Counted from the first letter of the stretch, positions 23,560-38,000 are shown. The stretch is DNA of 64,000 nt from Ophiodon elongatus (GCA_016806645.1 JACSYO010000450.1:62001-126000); one strand, 5' to 3'. Translations and numbers: made by a program. Notes: generated from the letters alone by a model not told the origin.

Positions 23560-23690
23560 GTTTCCGAAGCCTCGAGTTCACCGTTTTCGGCCGTCGACCA
23601 TCTTAGCTTTTTGAAACCAGTGAACAGGAAGTGACCATATTGCTATACAACCGCAGGAGTCGCCCCCTGATGGTCAGTAGAGAGAATGCA
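23560..23690 (-). mobile_element. interspersed repeat family R1, copy 4 (short, reverse)
   Basis: On the minus strand it joins one diverged subunit (with TGACCATCAGGGGGCGACT, 23676-23658) directly to the distal CACTTCCTGTTCACTGGTTT and CTCGAGGCTTC blocks. The body is missing. This indicates an internally deleted, older copy. Confidence 0.65.
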
Positions 23691-24464
23691 CGTTTTAAGA
23701 CTTTTCAGATTCGGAGGTTGCCGCCTGGTTTTTACTGGTGGAGACGGGCGTTGTGGGTTGTAACTAATATTTCAGCGTATACACGATGCTAGCAGGACTT
23801 TTGATTTATACCTTTTACCAAATAGGTTGCTTATAAAATTAAACCACAATAGTATAAAGTAACATTCAAAGATACGACTGTGAATAAAAGTAAAATACAA
23901 CCTTACAATTCCAAGCTTCCTGCCAAATGAAAATATATCTCTCGAGTGGATTTTCTGAACATCACGCTACGACTGTGGGTGGAAACAAAACGGGACGGAG
24001 CCGCGGTGACGGCGACCGCCGAGCTCTGTACAAAGTGACATCAATCAGAGTACGGCTGCGTGGAGGAGGAGGGGGGCGGGGCTTCCTGTCCCGCAGGTGA
24101 GAGAGGGGGGAGGACCGTGAGAGGGGGGGAGGGGGAGGGAGGGGGTTTAGTCTCAGCACCGTCCAGAGGGTCCGTCGCCATGACTTCCTGTTTTGTCGTA
24201 CATTCTCACTCGTGTACGGCAGCGTCAAGGCAATGAGCATGTGACGGGTCGGGTCGGAAAACTAAGGGGGGGGCGGGGGGGGACTGTGGGGGAGGGGAGT
24301 GGGGGGAGAAGGGCTGGGGGGGTTAGGGGGGTCACCACCTGAGCGTTCGTCCTTACCCGATCAGGACCTTCGGTCACGATGAATGACACCTCCACGTGCA
24401 CACTTTTCATCTACAACAAAACACGGTGACGAAGGTCCTGATCTGTGAGGGGGGGAGGCGGCGG

Positions 24465-24635
24465 TCAGTCGTCCTCCTCGTCGCTGTCCCTCATGCTGAT
24501 GCCCTGCAGGCCGCCGCCCGCCTTCACGGCCGCCGTGGCCTCCTCCACCGTCAGACGGTTGTAGACCGTCTCGTAGCTCTTGTTGTTCAGCGCCACGTCC
24601 AGGACGCCCTGCAGCCGGAAGTCACGGTAGGTCTT
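24465..24635 (-). CDS. cadps2: cadps2 terminal exon
   Basis: This exon has 56 codons plus TGA, beginning KTYRDFRLQGVLD and ending GGLQGISMRDSDEEDD. Its acceptor (CTCAACAG) is preceded on the sense strand by an 892-nt AG-free pyrimidine minisatellite. The open frame continues into that minisatellite, so the long frame reaching 25529 is an artefact. Confidence 0.96.
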   Translation of the reverse strand, partial: KTYRDFRLQGVLDVALNNKSYETVYNRLTVEEATAAVKAGGGLQGISMRDSDEEDD

Positions 24636-27600
24636 CTGTTGAGGCGGGGAGGAGGTAAAGGGAGGAGTGAGGAGGGAGGAGGTAAAGGGAGGAGGAAAAG
24701 GGAGGAGTGAGGAGGGAGGAGGTAAAGGGAGGAGGAAAAGGGAGGAGGGAGGAGGTAAAGGGAGGAGGGAGGAGGTAAAGGGAAGAGGGAGGAGGGAGGA
24801 GGTAAAGGGAGGAGTGAGGAGGTAAAGGGAGGAGGTAAAGGGAGGAGGAAAAGGGAGGAGGGAGGAGGTAAAGGGATGAGGAAAAGGGAGGAGGGAGGAG
24901 GTAAAGGGAGGAGGTAAAGGGAGGAGGTAGGAGGTAAAGGGAGGAGGGAGAAGGTAAAGGGAGGAGGGAGAAGGTAAAGGGAGGAGGGAGAAGGTAAAGG
25001 GAGGAGGTAGGAGGTAAAGGGAGGAGGTAAGAGGTAAAGGGAGGAGGTAGAAGGTAAAGGGAGGAGGGGGAAGGTAAAGGGAGGACGGGGAAGGTAAAGG
25101 GAGGAGGGAGAAGGTAAAGGGAGGACGGGGAAGGTAAAGGGAGGAGGGAGAAGGTAAAGGGAGGAGGTAGGAGGTAAAGGGAGGAGGTAGAAGGTAAAGG
25201 GAGGAGGTAGAAGGTAAAGGGAGGAGGGGGAAGGTAAAGGGAGGAGGGAGAAGGTAAAGGGAGGAGGTAGGAGGTAAAGGTTGGACGGGGAAGGTAAAGG
25301 GAGGAGGGGGAAGGTAAAGGGAGGAGGTAGGAGGTAAAGGGAGGAGGTAGGAGGTAAAGGGAGGAGGTGGAAGGTAAAGGGAGGAGGGGGAAGGTAAAGG
25401 GAGGAGGGGGAAGGTAAAGGGAGGACGGGGAAGGTAAAGGGAGGAGGGGGAAGGTAAAGAGAGGAAGGGGAAGGTAAAGAGAGGAGGGGGAAGGTAAAGG
25501 GAGGAGGGGGGGAGAGAGACAGAGAGCATCTTAGGAATGTGGCGAGCGGGAGGAGGCGTTTGAATGGACAGAAAAAAAAAAAAACCCGGGAAGACCGAAG
25601 CTCAAGGACGAGTCGAGTCTTTTATGTGTCGCCGGAGCGTCTGAGGGGCTTTTACCTTCAGAAGCCATTAGAATTCCTCGTCTCGCTGCCTTCAAGTTAA
25701 ACTTGCGTCTCCAAACATTAGCGAACTACGAAAAGACAAAAGCGGCGAGCGGCAGAGTTTTCTCTCTCGAGCGGCGCTTCACACCGCCGCTGCTTTCAAG
25801 GACACTCGTGGTTGGATTTGTCTTTTCTTCTTCTTCTCCTTCAATGTCAGTTCTGACTGTTTTTACAAATTAAGATTTCTTTTATTTAAATATTTATTAA
25901 AAATAACATTAAATTAATTTTTTTTACAGTCAGTAAATTCACCGCCGCTCTTTTCAATCAGCTCTGAATTTCAACCCTCCCCTCTCCCCCCCCAAAAAAA
26001 ACACAAAATAATTTTTTGTGAATATTTTCTTACCTTCACAATCTTGATGAGTGTTTTCAGCTGGTACGTGTGGAGCTGCAGGTCCAGTCGGTCCGTCAGC
26101 CAAACACACACCGCCTTCATGGAGCCGCTGTACCATTGCTGGAAGAATAACACAACACGATGATTACCCAAACTGTTCACGGTCTCACTTCCTGCTCCAA
26201 CTTCCAAAAACCTTTCATCACCGCATTTGTTGTCACCAGGGGGCGACTCCTCTGGTTGTATAGAAGTCAAAGCTTCATGTGTTAAAGCTGCATTCTCTCT
26301 CCTGACCACCAGGGGGCGACTCCTCTGGTTGTATAGAAGTCAAAGCTTCATGTGTTAAAGCTGCATTCTCTCTCCTGACCACCAGGGGGCGACTCCTCTG
26401 GTTGTATAGAAGTCAAAGCTTCATGTGTTAAAGCTGCATTCTCTCTCCTGACCACCAGGGGGCGACTCCTCTGGTTGTATAGAAGTCTATAGAAAATGAC
26501 TCTACTTCTCTCTTGATTTATTCCCTCAGTAAACATTGTAAACATGAGTTTATGTCTCAATCTCTAGTTTCAAGTCTTCTTCAATACAGCATGATGTTCA
26601 TTTAGTAAATTATGGTCCATTTAGAGTCAAACAGACCATAAAGCAGGGGATGCTTTGGGGGCGGGGCTACAGGGTGATTGACAGGTCTCTACGTCCTCCT
26701 CAGTCCACATACGGTCACTTCCTGTTCACTGGTTGCAAAAAGCCAAGATGGCGACGGCCAAAATGCCAAACTCAGGGCTTCAAAACATCAGTCCACAAAC
26801 CGACGACTACGTCCAGTGATGATTGTAACGGTGAATAAAGAGGAACAGTGTTGTTCCTTCATGTCGTCGTCTTCCGTTTGCTTCTCTCTGAAATACCTTT
26901 TCTGTTTTACCAAAAATTAAACAATCGAGCATCGACTTGAAAGATGCAACCAAACCAAACGTTCAACATCAAGATATGTGCTGCACAAAAAATAATGTGA
27001 ACAGCCAAACCAAAAAGTAAATATTTGCACCTGAGCAATAAATCCAAATGGAGCCCTAAGGATCGCAGTGTGAACGTAGTCGAAGCCAAAACCTTGATTT
27101 TTGAACACACCTACCCTTTAAAGCTCTAAGCATCGGAGCAGTAAAAGGGATAAAACATGGCCTTCTGAGTCAGTCATACATGTAAATGGTCTGTATAACT
27201 GATTTCTCTCCTGTGGAGGAGGTGACCTCAGACCACCAGGGCACATTCTTTACAGGCACCAGCTGAAAGAGGCTTCATTCATCCTCCTGAAAGCATCCTC
27301 GAGCTGCTTCTGAAGTCAGAAAAACCGAGAGCAAACACCCCGAGGAGCATCTTCAAGCCCCGCGCTGCTTTCATCCTCAAAAAGAACATGAATATAAAAA
27401 GAAAAGAAAAACACAACATTATGTTAATAACTTCTCTCTCCGAACAAGGACAGTTTATGGTCGGCGTTTCTTCGTGGGGGAGTTCAGGAGATCGGCGTTC
27501 GCTTCTGAAAACGAAACTCGCTTCGGTTCAGTCACGCCGCCGACCCCCCCCCCAGACACGAGGTCAAACCGCGCACGGCGTCGAAAGAAAAAAAAAAAAA

Positions 27601-30600
27601 ACTCGAAGCGGGGTGAAACGTTTACTTATTTAAAAAAAAAAAAAAAAAGGTGGCAATTTAATGCAAAACTCCTGAATGCCGCCGCCGCGCGCCTCGGGAA
27701 GAGTTCACGGCTCCGCTTCGACCTTCGAGGAAGAAAAATAAATTGTCGTCTTTGTAGTTTTCATTAAAACGCTCTTCGCTTCACACCTTTCTGCCACCGG
27801 GCTGTAACTGCGGGGAAATCAAACGCACCTTTTCTCAACCTGAAGAGCAATCCTCACTTACGGCACGCCGCTGGTAAAAATGCGCACAATAGGGCGGCTT
27901 TATTAAGTTACCAGTCAAACAAGAATGCTCAGGGAAATTGCTCTGACACAGTAATGACCCGTAATATTCAGATCTGCTTCAAGAGCCGCCGGCAGACTTA
28001 ATTTCACGCCGGCAAGAACTGTAATTACCTTCCAATTTAAAAGAGAAAAACAGTCCAGAGGTTATTTCATGCACTTGACAAAAGCCAAAACACGTCCGCG
28101 ATCGTTCGGGGGGGGCGGGGGGGGTTGCGCAAATATTTGATTCCATCTATTGTGGGAGCGACCCCTGTGACCTCCTCCACTCCGGCTCCTTAATGTAAGT
28201 TAATGTAAATGAAGCGTTTCTCTTTATTCAAGACTCTCAAACTAAATGCAAGGCAATTTACGTCGGCTTTCAAAAAGGAGGATTCGAGTTTAATCACGGT
28301 TCCCGAGCAAAAAAAAAAGATGAAACACAGAAAGTTTGCTCTTTGAGAACGTCTTACCTCGTGATCTGAAAAAATTACGCCGTCTCTTTTCTTTATATTT
28401 CGGCCTGCTGTTGTTTTCTTAGAAACAGAAACATTATAGACGCCGTAACTTCCCACCTGTGGCTGTATTTTCAACACGCTCGCTTTCGGTCGCGGATCGT
28501 ATATTAATGTCTTGTGTGCATTTTTACGTGTCACGAAACTTTGATTCAAGTCCAACTCAAAAACACAAAGGGCTTCTCTTTCAGAGTCAAAAGTAATTTT
28601 CAAGTGTTTTCATCATATTGAAAAGGAAAAAAAGGTCTCGCTAGGAGTCCTAAGCCTCGGATGGATTTAGGTAAAAGTCTCCTTTAAGGTAACTTTTACC
28701 TTAGTGCGACGCATTCTTTAAATGATAATATAATTTAATCTCTTTTCAAACTTAAAAAAAATTAAGCTTTAAAAAACAGAAAAGGCTATTTTCTTTATTA
28801 TTATTATTTATTATGATTATTTTTCAAGTGTCTTCATCATATTGAAAAGGAAGGAAAAAAAGGTCACAGAGCTTTCGAACTTCACCTAAAAAAGTTGGGT
28901 TTTGGAAATGGATTTAAGAAAAAGTCTCCTTTGGGTAAGCAAGCGACAGAAACTTTTACCTTTGTACGACGCATTCTTTAAAAAAAATGTGTGATTGGTT
29001 GAGCCAAAAAAAAGAAGAAAAATGCACTGTGAAACCAATAATTATATAATTTAGTCTCTATTCAACTTATTCTTTGCCATTTTGTAATTTGGCAAAAATT
29101 ACTGTTTTTTTTTATATTATCCAGGCAAGAAAGTAACCATTTGGTTTCCCAATATGTGATCATTTTAAACAAATAACGCCTATTTGGAAAGTTACGGCTG
29201 CGTTTTTGGGGAGTCCAGCAGTTTTCTCACTGCAAGAAGAACACACGCCTCAACATGGGGGGTTAAAAATGTATAATAAATGAAATCAAGAGCCACCATG
29301 TTGGAGATAGATAATCTCGCCGCTAGCTAGCTAGCTACTTTCTGGCTCGCAAGCTAGCTACTTTCTGGCTCGCAAGCTAGCTACTTTCTGGCTCGCTAGC
29401 TAGCTACTTTCTGGCTCGCTAGCTTGATGGCGGGAAACCGGTTCTTCATCAAAGTAATTAAATGCATTTTTTTTGGATGTGCACTAAAAGCTGAAGAACT
29501 TAAACAACCGCGCTGGAACAGGAAGTGTAAAAAAATGGCCGCCATAAGATGAATTACGGAGGCGAGCCTTAAGATTTCAGGACCGATTTCCATACGAGTG
29601 AAAACAAGGAAAGTGTTTATCGTGAGTCTTTTTTGGGCCGCGTCCAAAACGACATACTAACATTTAGTTGATAAAGTTATTGTGTACTATGGAGAGAATC
29701 AGTAATACAGCTTTTTATTCCTTTTCCACGTTGAAGGTGGTGTTTAAATAAACATGTTTTATTCTTTTATTCTCCTCTGAGTGTGACAGCTTCATCATGT
29801 CCTTCTCCTCCTCCTCCCGTCCTCCTCCATCATGTCCTCCTCCTCCTCCATCATGTCTTTCTCCTCCTCCTCCTTCATCATGTCCTCCTCTTCCTCCTCC
29901 TCCTTAATCATGTCTTTCTCCTCCTCCTCCCTTCCTCCTCCATCATGTCCTCCTCCTCCTCCTTCATCATGTCCTCCTCCTCCTCCTCCTTCATCATGTC
30001 CTCCTCTTCCTTCATCCATCATGTCCTCCTCTTCCTCCTCCTTCATCCATCATGTCGTCTTCCTCCTCCTCCTCCTCCTTCATCCATCTCCTCCTCCTCC
30101 TTCATCCATCATGTCGTCTTCCTCCTCCTCCTCCTTCATCCATCATGTCCTCCTCCTCCTCCTTCATCCATAATGTCCTCCTCCTCCTCCTTCATCCATC
30201 ATGTCCTCCTCCTCCTCCTTCATCCATCTCCTCCTCCTCCTTCATATCGTCTTCCTCCTCCTCCTCCTTCATCCATCATGTCCTCCTCCTCCTCCTCCTC
30301 CTCCTTCATCCATCATGTCCTCCTCCTCCTCCTCCTTCATTCATCTCCTCCTCCTCCTTCATTCATCTCCTCCTTCATCCATCTCCTCCTCCTCCTTCAT
30401 CCATCATGTCCTCCTCCTCCTCCTCCTTCATCCATCTCCTCCTCCTCCTCCTTCATCCATCATGTCCTCCTCCTCCTCCTCCTTCATCCATCATGTCCTC
30501 CTCCTCCTCCTTCATTCATCTCCTCCTCCTCCTTCATTCATCTCCTCCTTCATCCATCTCCTCCTCCTCCTTCATCCATCATGTCGTCTTCCTCCTCCTC

Positions 30601-31754
30601 CTCCTCATCCTTCATCCATTATGTCCTCCTCCTCCTCTCTCCTCCTACTAAATATTTCTACGCTGGAATTTGAGTTGTATGCTAATGAGCTCGCTGACAA
30701 CCTCTTTGCGCTCTTGAGTTAACAGATGCTCGAGGATGTGGAAATTACTGGACGATATTTTGCTGCTCCTGAGATGATTTCTTCTCATTTCCTCCTCCTC
30801 CTCCTCCTCCTCCTCCTCCTCCTCCTCTCTGCCCGCTCAATGAAACGTTTATTTGAGTCTCTGGGAGGCGAGTTCTCCTCCGAGCGGCTAATCAGCTGCC
30901 TGACGGTCGCCTCGCCAGCCGCGTTAACAGTCGTGGAAATTGAGTACGAAGACGCTCCTTAATTGAGCTGATTAGAGGACGAGAGTGAAAACAGATGGAG
31001 GGAATATGTGGGGGGAGGGGGGAGGGGGGAGAAGGGGGGGGGGGTGCACGGCATTCTGGGTCTGCATTAGTCCTGTCAGAAACAATTTCTACGTGATGAA
31101 CGGAGGCTGGTTCCACTGATGGTGTCACAGTAATGATGTCATTTAAACATTTGACACATATTCTGGTTTTGACACCAAATAATCAAAAAAAAAAAAAGAA
31201 ACAGTCATTATTTACTTAGTCCTAAAAAGTGCAAGAATAGAGATCTAAAATGTTGTTTTCTCATATTAAACATAGCTGTGACATGAGATTATTTGTGTTT
31301 TTTATAAAAACAAATAATAAAGAAATAAAAAAAATCACCAAAAAATGTAAAATTATATTTTTCTCAAAATGAAGTACAAGGATCTTAAAAACAAATTTGT
31401 TAATTATATTATTTTTTATTCTTGTGCAACAATCCGCTTTGTTTTTGTCTGGATTTAAACTTAATTTTTTATTTTTTTTTATTGTCACATCCGTACATGT
31501 AATTCGCCCTCTGTGTTTAACTCAGGCTCAATGTCTCGTTCAGGGACAGCGGGATTAAACGGGGGATCGAACCGCCAACCGTGTGATTAAGGAGCGACCC
31601 GCTGTACCCACCGAGCCGGAGCTGCACTGACACCATTGAACATTTATTCTTATTATCTCGTTTCCAAAAGAAAACAAGAAAATTAAAAAACGACTTCTTG
31701 TGAAGAGATGCACATTTCTTGCAGGTTGATCCTCGCCGTGAAGAGGATGGAGCG

Positions 31755-31801
<47 letters not shown>

Positions 31802-31976
31802 TTTGTGTGTGTGTGAGGGCATGCATTACACTCCTCATCCACACAAAGGCGTTCCCTGGTGAGCACTTGTACACAAATAGAGGAACAAGCACACGTGAGC
31901 ACGCACACGCTGGAGGGAGAGGAGGAAGCAAGCAAACGTGTTTACAGCCGCGTGCTGACGCCACGCACTCCAACGG

Positions 31977-32010
<34 letters not shown>

Positions 32011-35000
32011 TTCTTTATATCCGTGTTGACAGACCCTGACACGAGTTTGACTTCGACTCGCCCAGACGCACGTAAACAAGTCAACGGCATACCCATAATG
32101 CACCTGGCGGGAGGCCTGATGCCGCCGTATGAACACAAGGTTTACTTTCTTTGTTACACACAAACTGGGCTGAGTGGAGACACTCCGAGGCCCCCACCTC
32201 CCCCACCTCCTCCACCTCCCCCACCTCCTCCACCTCCCCCACCTCCTCCTCCTCCCCCACCTCCTCCACCTCCTCCTCCTCCTCGGTGCATGACTGGGCT
32301 CTTCTGAGCTCCATTAGTCACACACACACACACACGCACACGCACACGCACACACACACACACACACACACACTCAAGTCTCAGCCACAATACCCTGAAC
32401 CCTCAGAGGAGGCGGCGGGTGGCAGAAATCCATCGCTCGGCTCCGTGCTGCTAATGTGCGCGAGGGTCTGAGCCGCCATGTCCGCTGCATCGACTCGGGC
32501 CGGCGAGCCGAGGCGTGTTTGGCAACTCTGCGCTAAAATATATTTTTATAAATCTGAATCCTGCAGGGGGAGGAGGACGGGGGAGGAGGGGGAGGACGGG
32601 GGGGAGGCTGTCGGTGCAGAGGAACGGACACGCGGACGGACAGGTGGAGGTGCGCTAGCGACGCCTTCCCGCGGAGCTAGCGCGCGGCTCTCTGTGTTCC
32701 GCTAAGTGGTGAGCGGGTCAACAGAAGCAGTCGGTGTTTGCAGCCTTTAAGGAGAAATCAAACCTCACACCGACGATACGCCGACGCCTGGCTGTGAAGG
32801 ATTGTGTGCTTCCATTCAGGCGTTTACGTGTTGCATGTTGTGTAAAAAAAAAAAAAATAGTAAAAGATAAAAAGATACGACGCGACGAGAGCTTATTGAC
32901 AAAACGCCAAGCTAAGCGTGTTTCCATCCACGCGTGACGACGGGAGTTTGACAAAAAAAAAAGACGTTTTTTTTTTGTTTTTGTTTTTTTTTCACGATTT
33001 ACTGAGGTGGAAAAAGTTGCTGTGTGGGAGAAAGAAGTTTGACTGGAGCTCTTCCAATGTCATCACGTCATCTTTAATGGATTTACATTCGGGGGCCGAG
33101 ACCTGAAGCGTCCTCGTGTGTTTGGTGTTTTCTAAACGAGACGGCGCTCGTCAGGAGAACAGGAACCCTCGGTTCCCGTGGGGAATGTTTTGTAATATAT
33201 ATTTAATTGCATCTGGATTTTATGTGAATATCCAACACGTTCTCACGGCCAACTCGTATTTAGTTATATATCAATTATTTTTAACCTGTTCTAAATCTAT
33301 TTATTTAAAAAAAATTATATATTACAAAGCAATTATTTAGAAATAGAACCAATCAGAGTATCACTAAAGAACCAAACCCAATAAGGAGAATCATTTTGTA
33401 ACGTGTTTCACAAGGAAACAACGTGGTTGGGTTCAGGAAAAAGGTTTAAAATACGTTTGCGTGTTAAATCGTTAAACAGGCGACAAAGTAACGTTACGCA
33501 TCTTTAAAACAAGTCGACGCCAGTTGGTTCCTTTACGGCGACCACGACTCCGGGAAGAAGTCTTCTTCTTCTCTGGTCTTCTTCTTCTGGTCTTCTTCTT
33601 CTGGTCTTCTTCTTCTTCTGGTCTTCTTCTTCTTCTGGTCTTCTTCTTCTAGTCTTCTTCTTCTCTGGTCTTCTTCTTCTCTGGTCTTCTTCTTCTCTGG
33701 TCTTCTTCTTCTCTGGTCTTCTTCTTCTTCTGGTCTTATTCTCTCTTCTGGTCTTCTTCTCTGATCTTATTCTTCTTCTGGTCTTATTCTCCCTTCTGGT
33801 CTTATTCTCTCTTCTGGTCTTCTTCTTCTTCTGGTTTTATTCTCTCTTCTGGTCTTCTTCTTCTCTGGTCTTCTTCTTCTGGTCTTCTTCTCTGGTCTTC
33901 CTCTTCTCTGGTCTTCTTCTTCTGGTCTTCCTCATTCGTGTCAGAGACGGCCACCTCTTTACTAAAACATGGTGGATCTTTAACCCGTACAAATAATATA
34001 ATAAAACCTTTCACACAATTCCTCCCAGAAGCTGAGCTGCTGAAGACCTTCGTAATTTCACCCTCTAAGAAAAACAAAATAAAAAATAGCCGAGTAGAGA
34101 CGGACGTGACTTTTAATTTGAGGGTTAAACGCCGACCGAGCGCAGTCACAATGACGTGATCCCTCACCTGCTTCCCACCAGTGTCGTAGTCACGGCAACG
34201 CGTGACTTACTGGCGGCAGCGCTACTGGGAGAAAAAGCTAAACCAGTCAAATGAGAGCGAGAACGCCAGCATCTCAACGCATCATCAACTTATTTTACCG
34301 GTTTAAAATTCTGCCGGCGGCTTCGACAAATCAAAAGAACCTCGAGTAGTGAGAGGAGACACGTATCAGTAGTTTGGATGCGAGAGCTTTTTCACAAACC
34401 CAAAGGGAAGAAGAAGCTTTGATAAGTAGGAAATCGAGTGCAGAGAGTGAAGACGACGGCCGCTGGGAGAAGCGGTGAAGACGAGAGGACATTACAGAAG
34501 AGGAGGAGGAGGAAGAAGAGGAGGAGGAGGAAGAGGAGGGAAAAACCGACCAAAATAAAACAGACGGAGGTAAAGAGACGCTCAGCATCCTACAGATCTG
34601 TTTGCTAATCTTAAAAAAAAAAAACTCAAACCACAAGGTTTGAGAGCAGAAAGCAACGGGAGCGGAGATACACCGAACCTGAAAAAAATAAATATATATA
34701 TATATATATCTGAGAAAAACAAGACGGGGAGGAGGAGAAAGCTGGAAATCGATAACAGCTTGTGTTTGAGTGAAAGATAACTGGAAATGAAAGAAAAAGC
34801 TGGCGGTGTTTCTGTGTTTAGAGTCGTGGAAACAACCCGTAGACGTGAGACGTGAGAGCGTAGAGGACGGATTGCCTGTTGAGACTCGTTGTGTTTATCC
34901 GAGCGAGGCGAAGCGTCGCCTCTCAGCGTGGCTTTTGTCTGACGAGGCCGCGGAGGCAGCGCCCGGGTGAAACCACTCGGAGAATCAATTGTGGACCGCT

Positions 35001-38000
35001 GTTGTGTTTCCTGCGTCGTCGCGTTCGGGTCCTCAGCCGGAGAGCCGGGGAGCCGGAGAGGCAAAGTCACGGCCACCGACATCCGGTTTCCCTTGTTCTC
35101 CGTCACAAACAGCAGCGCTTTGCATATTTCACTCCACTTCACGAATGTTCACAAAGCACGTTTTAATCTCGTTTTTATGTCACATTTTAAATCAACAAGA
35201 AATATACGGTCATCTGTTTGTATCGTTTGTTAATTTTTGCTTTTATTTTGCTCACTGTTTTTATTTTTTAACTGATATGTTGGAGGGCTTGACGCGCTGC
35301 AACACCCTGCTGTTATTTATGATACGTCTGCATTATTTTGCTTTCCCAGTCTTGTCCACAGTTTTCTGTATATTTTTGGATTTGGAAGTACAATTTGTGT
35401 ACTTACGTGACACGGCACCTGGTTTGCTCTGGAGGGCTTTATTTGAATGTGAGGAACCACTTCAGTGTGAAATCCACACTCTATAAGTGCAAAGTTAATT
35501 TGTGTAGTGGTTCTCTAAATTCACCGTCAGTCTCCCGATGACCGATCAGTAAACTAAAGTAATTCATGAAAATGGAGGAAACCGACCAAAAGAATCCTAA
35601 AGGAATGTGTGGAAGTATTTTGACTTCTGCATCCTCGATGGCAAAATTCCCCACAAAACACGTGTCCTCTTCTTCTGCACTAGTTTGACGCGTTTGGGTG
35701 TGAAATTAACATTTATGTTGAGAGAATAAATAAAATAAAAATAATTGCCGCCGACGACTGGAGGATTGGCGTCTGCCATCGTTAGTCCTGACGAACCGAC
35801 TACAGCCGGCTTTCTGGAAATTAATTTCTAACTTGCACTAAATATAGACGGAAACTTGATTGATGTCAACCAGAGACTGATCTCTGACAGTCGTCTCATA
35901 TGGATCGTAAGATTAACAAGCATCCATCAAAGTTTGCAGGCCGCCTTCCGGTTCCATCTTTGAACTTTTCTTACAGTATGTGTGTGCACACAGCAAAGGA
36001 TTATTACTGACATTCCAGGTGTGCTCACTCTTGGATTGACCTCCAGATAAAGTAGTTCATCTGGATCAACCGTCTGACCTCCTTTACGTGTTCGCGGATC
36101 TCCGAAATGATGGACAAATCAACAAAAGTAAAACCCAAGTTGGGGGGGGAACTGGAATTGCCTTAAAAGAACAAAGATGGGCACTCACATCAAACACCTT
36201 CTCGACGTACAGCTCGTCGTTGACGCGGTCTCGGAGGATGTCCTGGTTCTGCCGTACGAAGGTGATGTAGGTGTCGGCCAGATCCATCCCCGGTTTCTGC
36301 AGGAGAGAGAGGAGACGCTCACTGAATACGACAATAGGAGCTGGAGGTGGGACATAAAGAACCAAGACACGCGTGTTGAGCGCGGTGCTGAACATGCTAA
36401 CGCGGTGCACACCTCACTTCACTTCATCCATGCTGTTCATCGGCCAACATCACACTTACAGTGTCACGGGATGACTTCTGCACACATGCACAACAGTGAA
36501 GCTTAAAATGAAGTCACAGACAGTGAGATGAGACGGACCCCCAAATAATAATAATGCAAACAAGAAAAACACAACAATGCGCAGAGGGCATCACTTCCAC
36601 GAGCTTCTTTGAGCAGTTCACAGCCGCCTTGTTCGGTTCGGTTCAACTGAACCCCGGAACAAACGAGACACTTATTAGCTAGCTAGCGCACCCCGCGGTC
36701 AGTCCGCCTCACGCCACGCCGCTACAGCACCGGTGTAGGAGAGTGTTCGGAAGCTCTGTAGTCTTTTAGGGGAGGTGGGGGAAGGGTAGACCTGCTACTA
36801 GCCACCAGCCTGCTGTTTGGCTCATCATCTGTAAACAGTGTAGCATGAAATCATGGTGGAATTAGCATGCTAATTAGCTGCTAAATTTATAAATCTACAA
36901 ACTCTTGTCACAAAGTGTGAAGTCACATTGCAATCGCCAGATGAGTGCCAACTTTTTTCCGGCTTACTTGTTTTGGTGTTAACCAGTGCAGCATGAAAGC
37001 ACGGTGGAATTAGCAAGCTAGCTAACTAGCCAGCAGCTAAATGAGTAAAATTTAACAACTGAATGCTTCACGCACGCCGTCGTAATAGCGTAGAAAAACA
37101 TGCAACATGCGTTGAGGCAAATGTTGAGTCGTACCAGGAGCCAACGTTTTTGGACAGTTTGAGTTTCACCATTTTAAACACAAACCGGAAAAGAGTGTTT
37201 CATCCTCTCATTGGTTCAATTGAGGAAGTGGACCTTTAGGTGTGAGGTTTTAGGTTTAATTCATCTGTCTCTCTGACCTGAGACATATTCATGTCTGTAA
37301 CCTGTGAACCGTAACAATCAACCAATCAGAGCTCTGTAGGCAGCATTAAAAAGCAATCCGCACTACGGCACCATTGTTTTCTGTATTTTTCCGCCTTTAT
37401 TGGAGGGATGAAAGTTTAGTAATAGACTGGAGACCCACTGTTGGAATTGAACCGGGGCTTTTCTGGCTACCGAGTTTCTCTCCTGCACCATTCTTTGTGC
37501 AACAAGCAACCCGATCAAATCAAACCACCACAATAGGTATTTTACCAAAGTGTAATCTCCGTGGGACGGCACTCAAATATTACAAATCCCCTCCTCTCCA
37601 TATGTTGTGAATGGAATAATGACGTCTATACCGATAACTACTCAGCCGACTGTAGAAGTGTATTTGTCTGCGTGGTGAGGACAGTTTGTCCTGAGGACAG
37701 AGGCAACGTGACGGAGATCAGAGTCAACCTTGATTAAACAAATTCAGTTAAAATGTTCAACACCGCTGACGTCTTCGATTCTCATGTGAATTTCCACTTA
37801 GACCGAACTAAGGTGACCAATAACTCTTTCAATGTGCAATTAAATTAAGTTTGAATAAAAGCAAAAACCTCCCCTTAATAAAGCCTGAGGGCACATTCTC
37901 AATTTCTCGCCATACTTAAAAAGAATATTTAACAAAAAGTTGTGTTCTCGGTCACAACACACTCCGGGTGTGTAGCGTTGACACCTGTAGCACACAACAA

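Larger units (their letters stand above)
22105..24464 (-). other. cadps2: probable cadps2 3' UTR
   Basis: The interval from the cadps2 stop to a canonical AATAAA (22122-22127, minus strand). It includes a reverse-oriented R1 fragment at 23560-23690 and plus-strand G-runs at 24068-24320, which are C-runs in the transcript. A 2.3-kb 3' UTR is plausible but the exact end is unproven. Confidence 0.4.

Noticed and set aside
24465..25529. 354-codon minus-strand frame with long Ser/Leu/Pro repeats
   Set aside because: Only its last 56 codons are real (cadps2 terminal exon). The rest is intronic minisatellite upstream of a good acceptor.
29783..30673. Ser/Pro/Leu/His-rich plus-strand frames
   Set aside because: CTC/TCC trinucleotide array; no start context or homology.
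32390..32720. CpG-rich patch as an internal cadps2 promoter
   Set aside because: No exon with a donor and in-frame start was found next to it.
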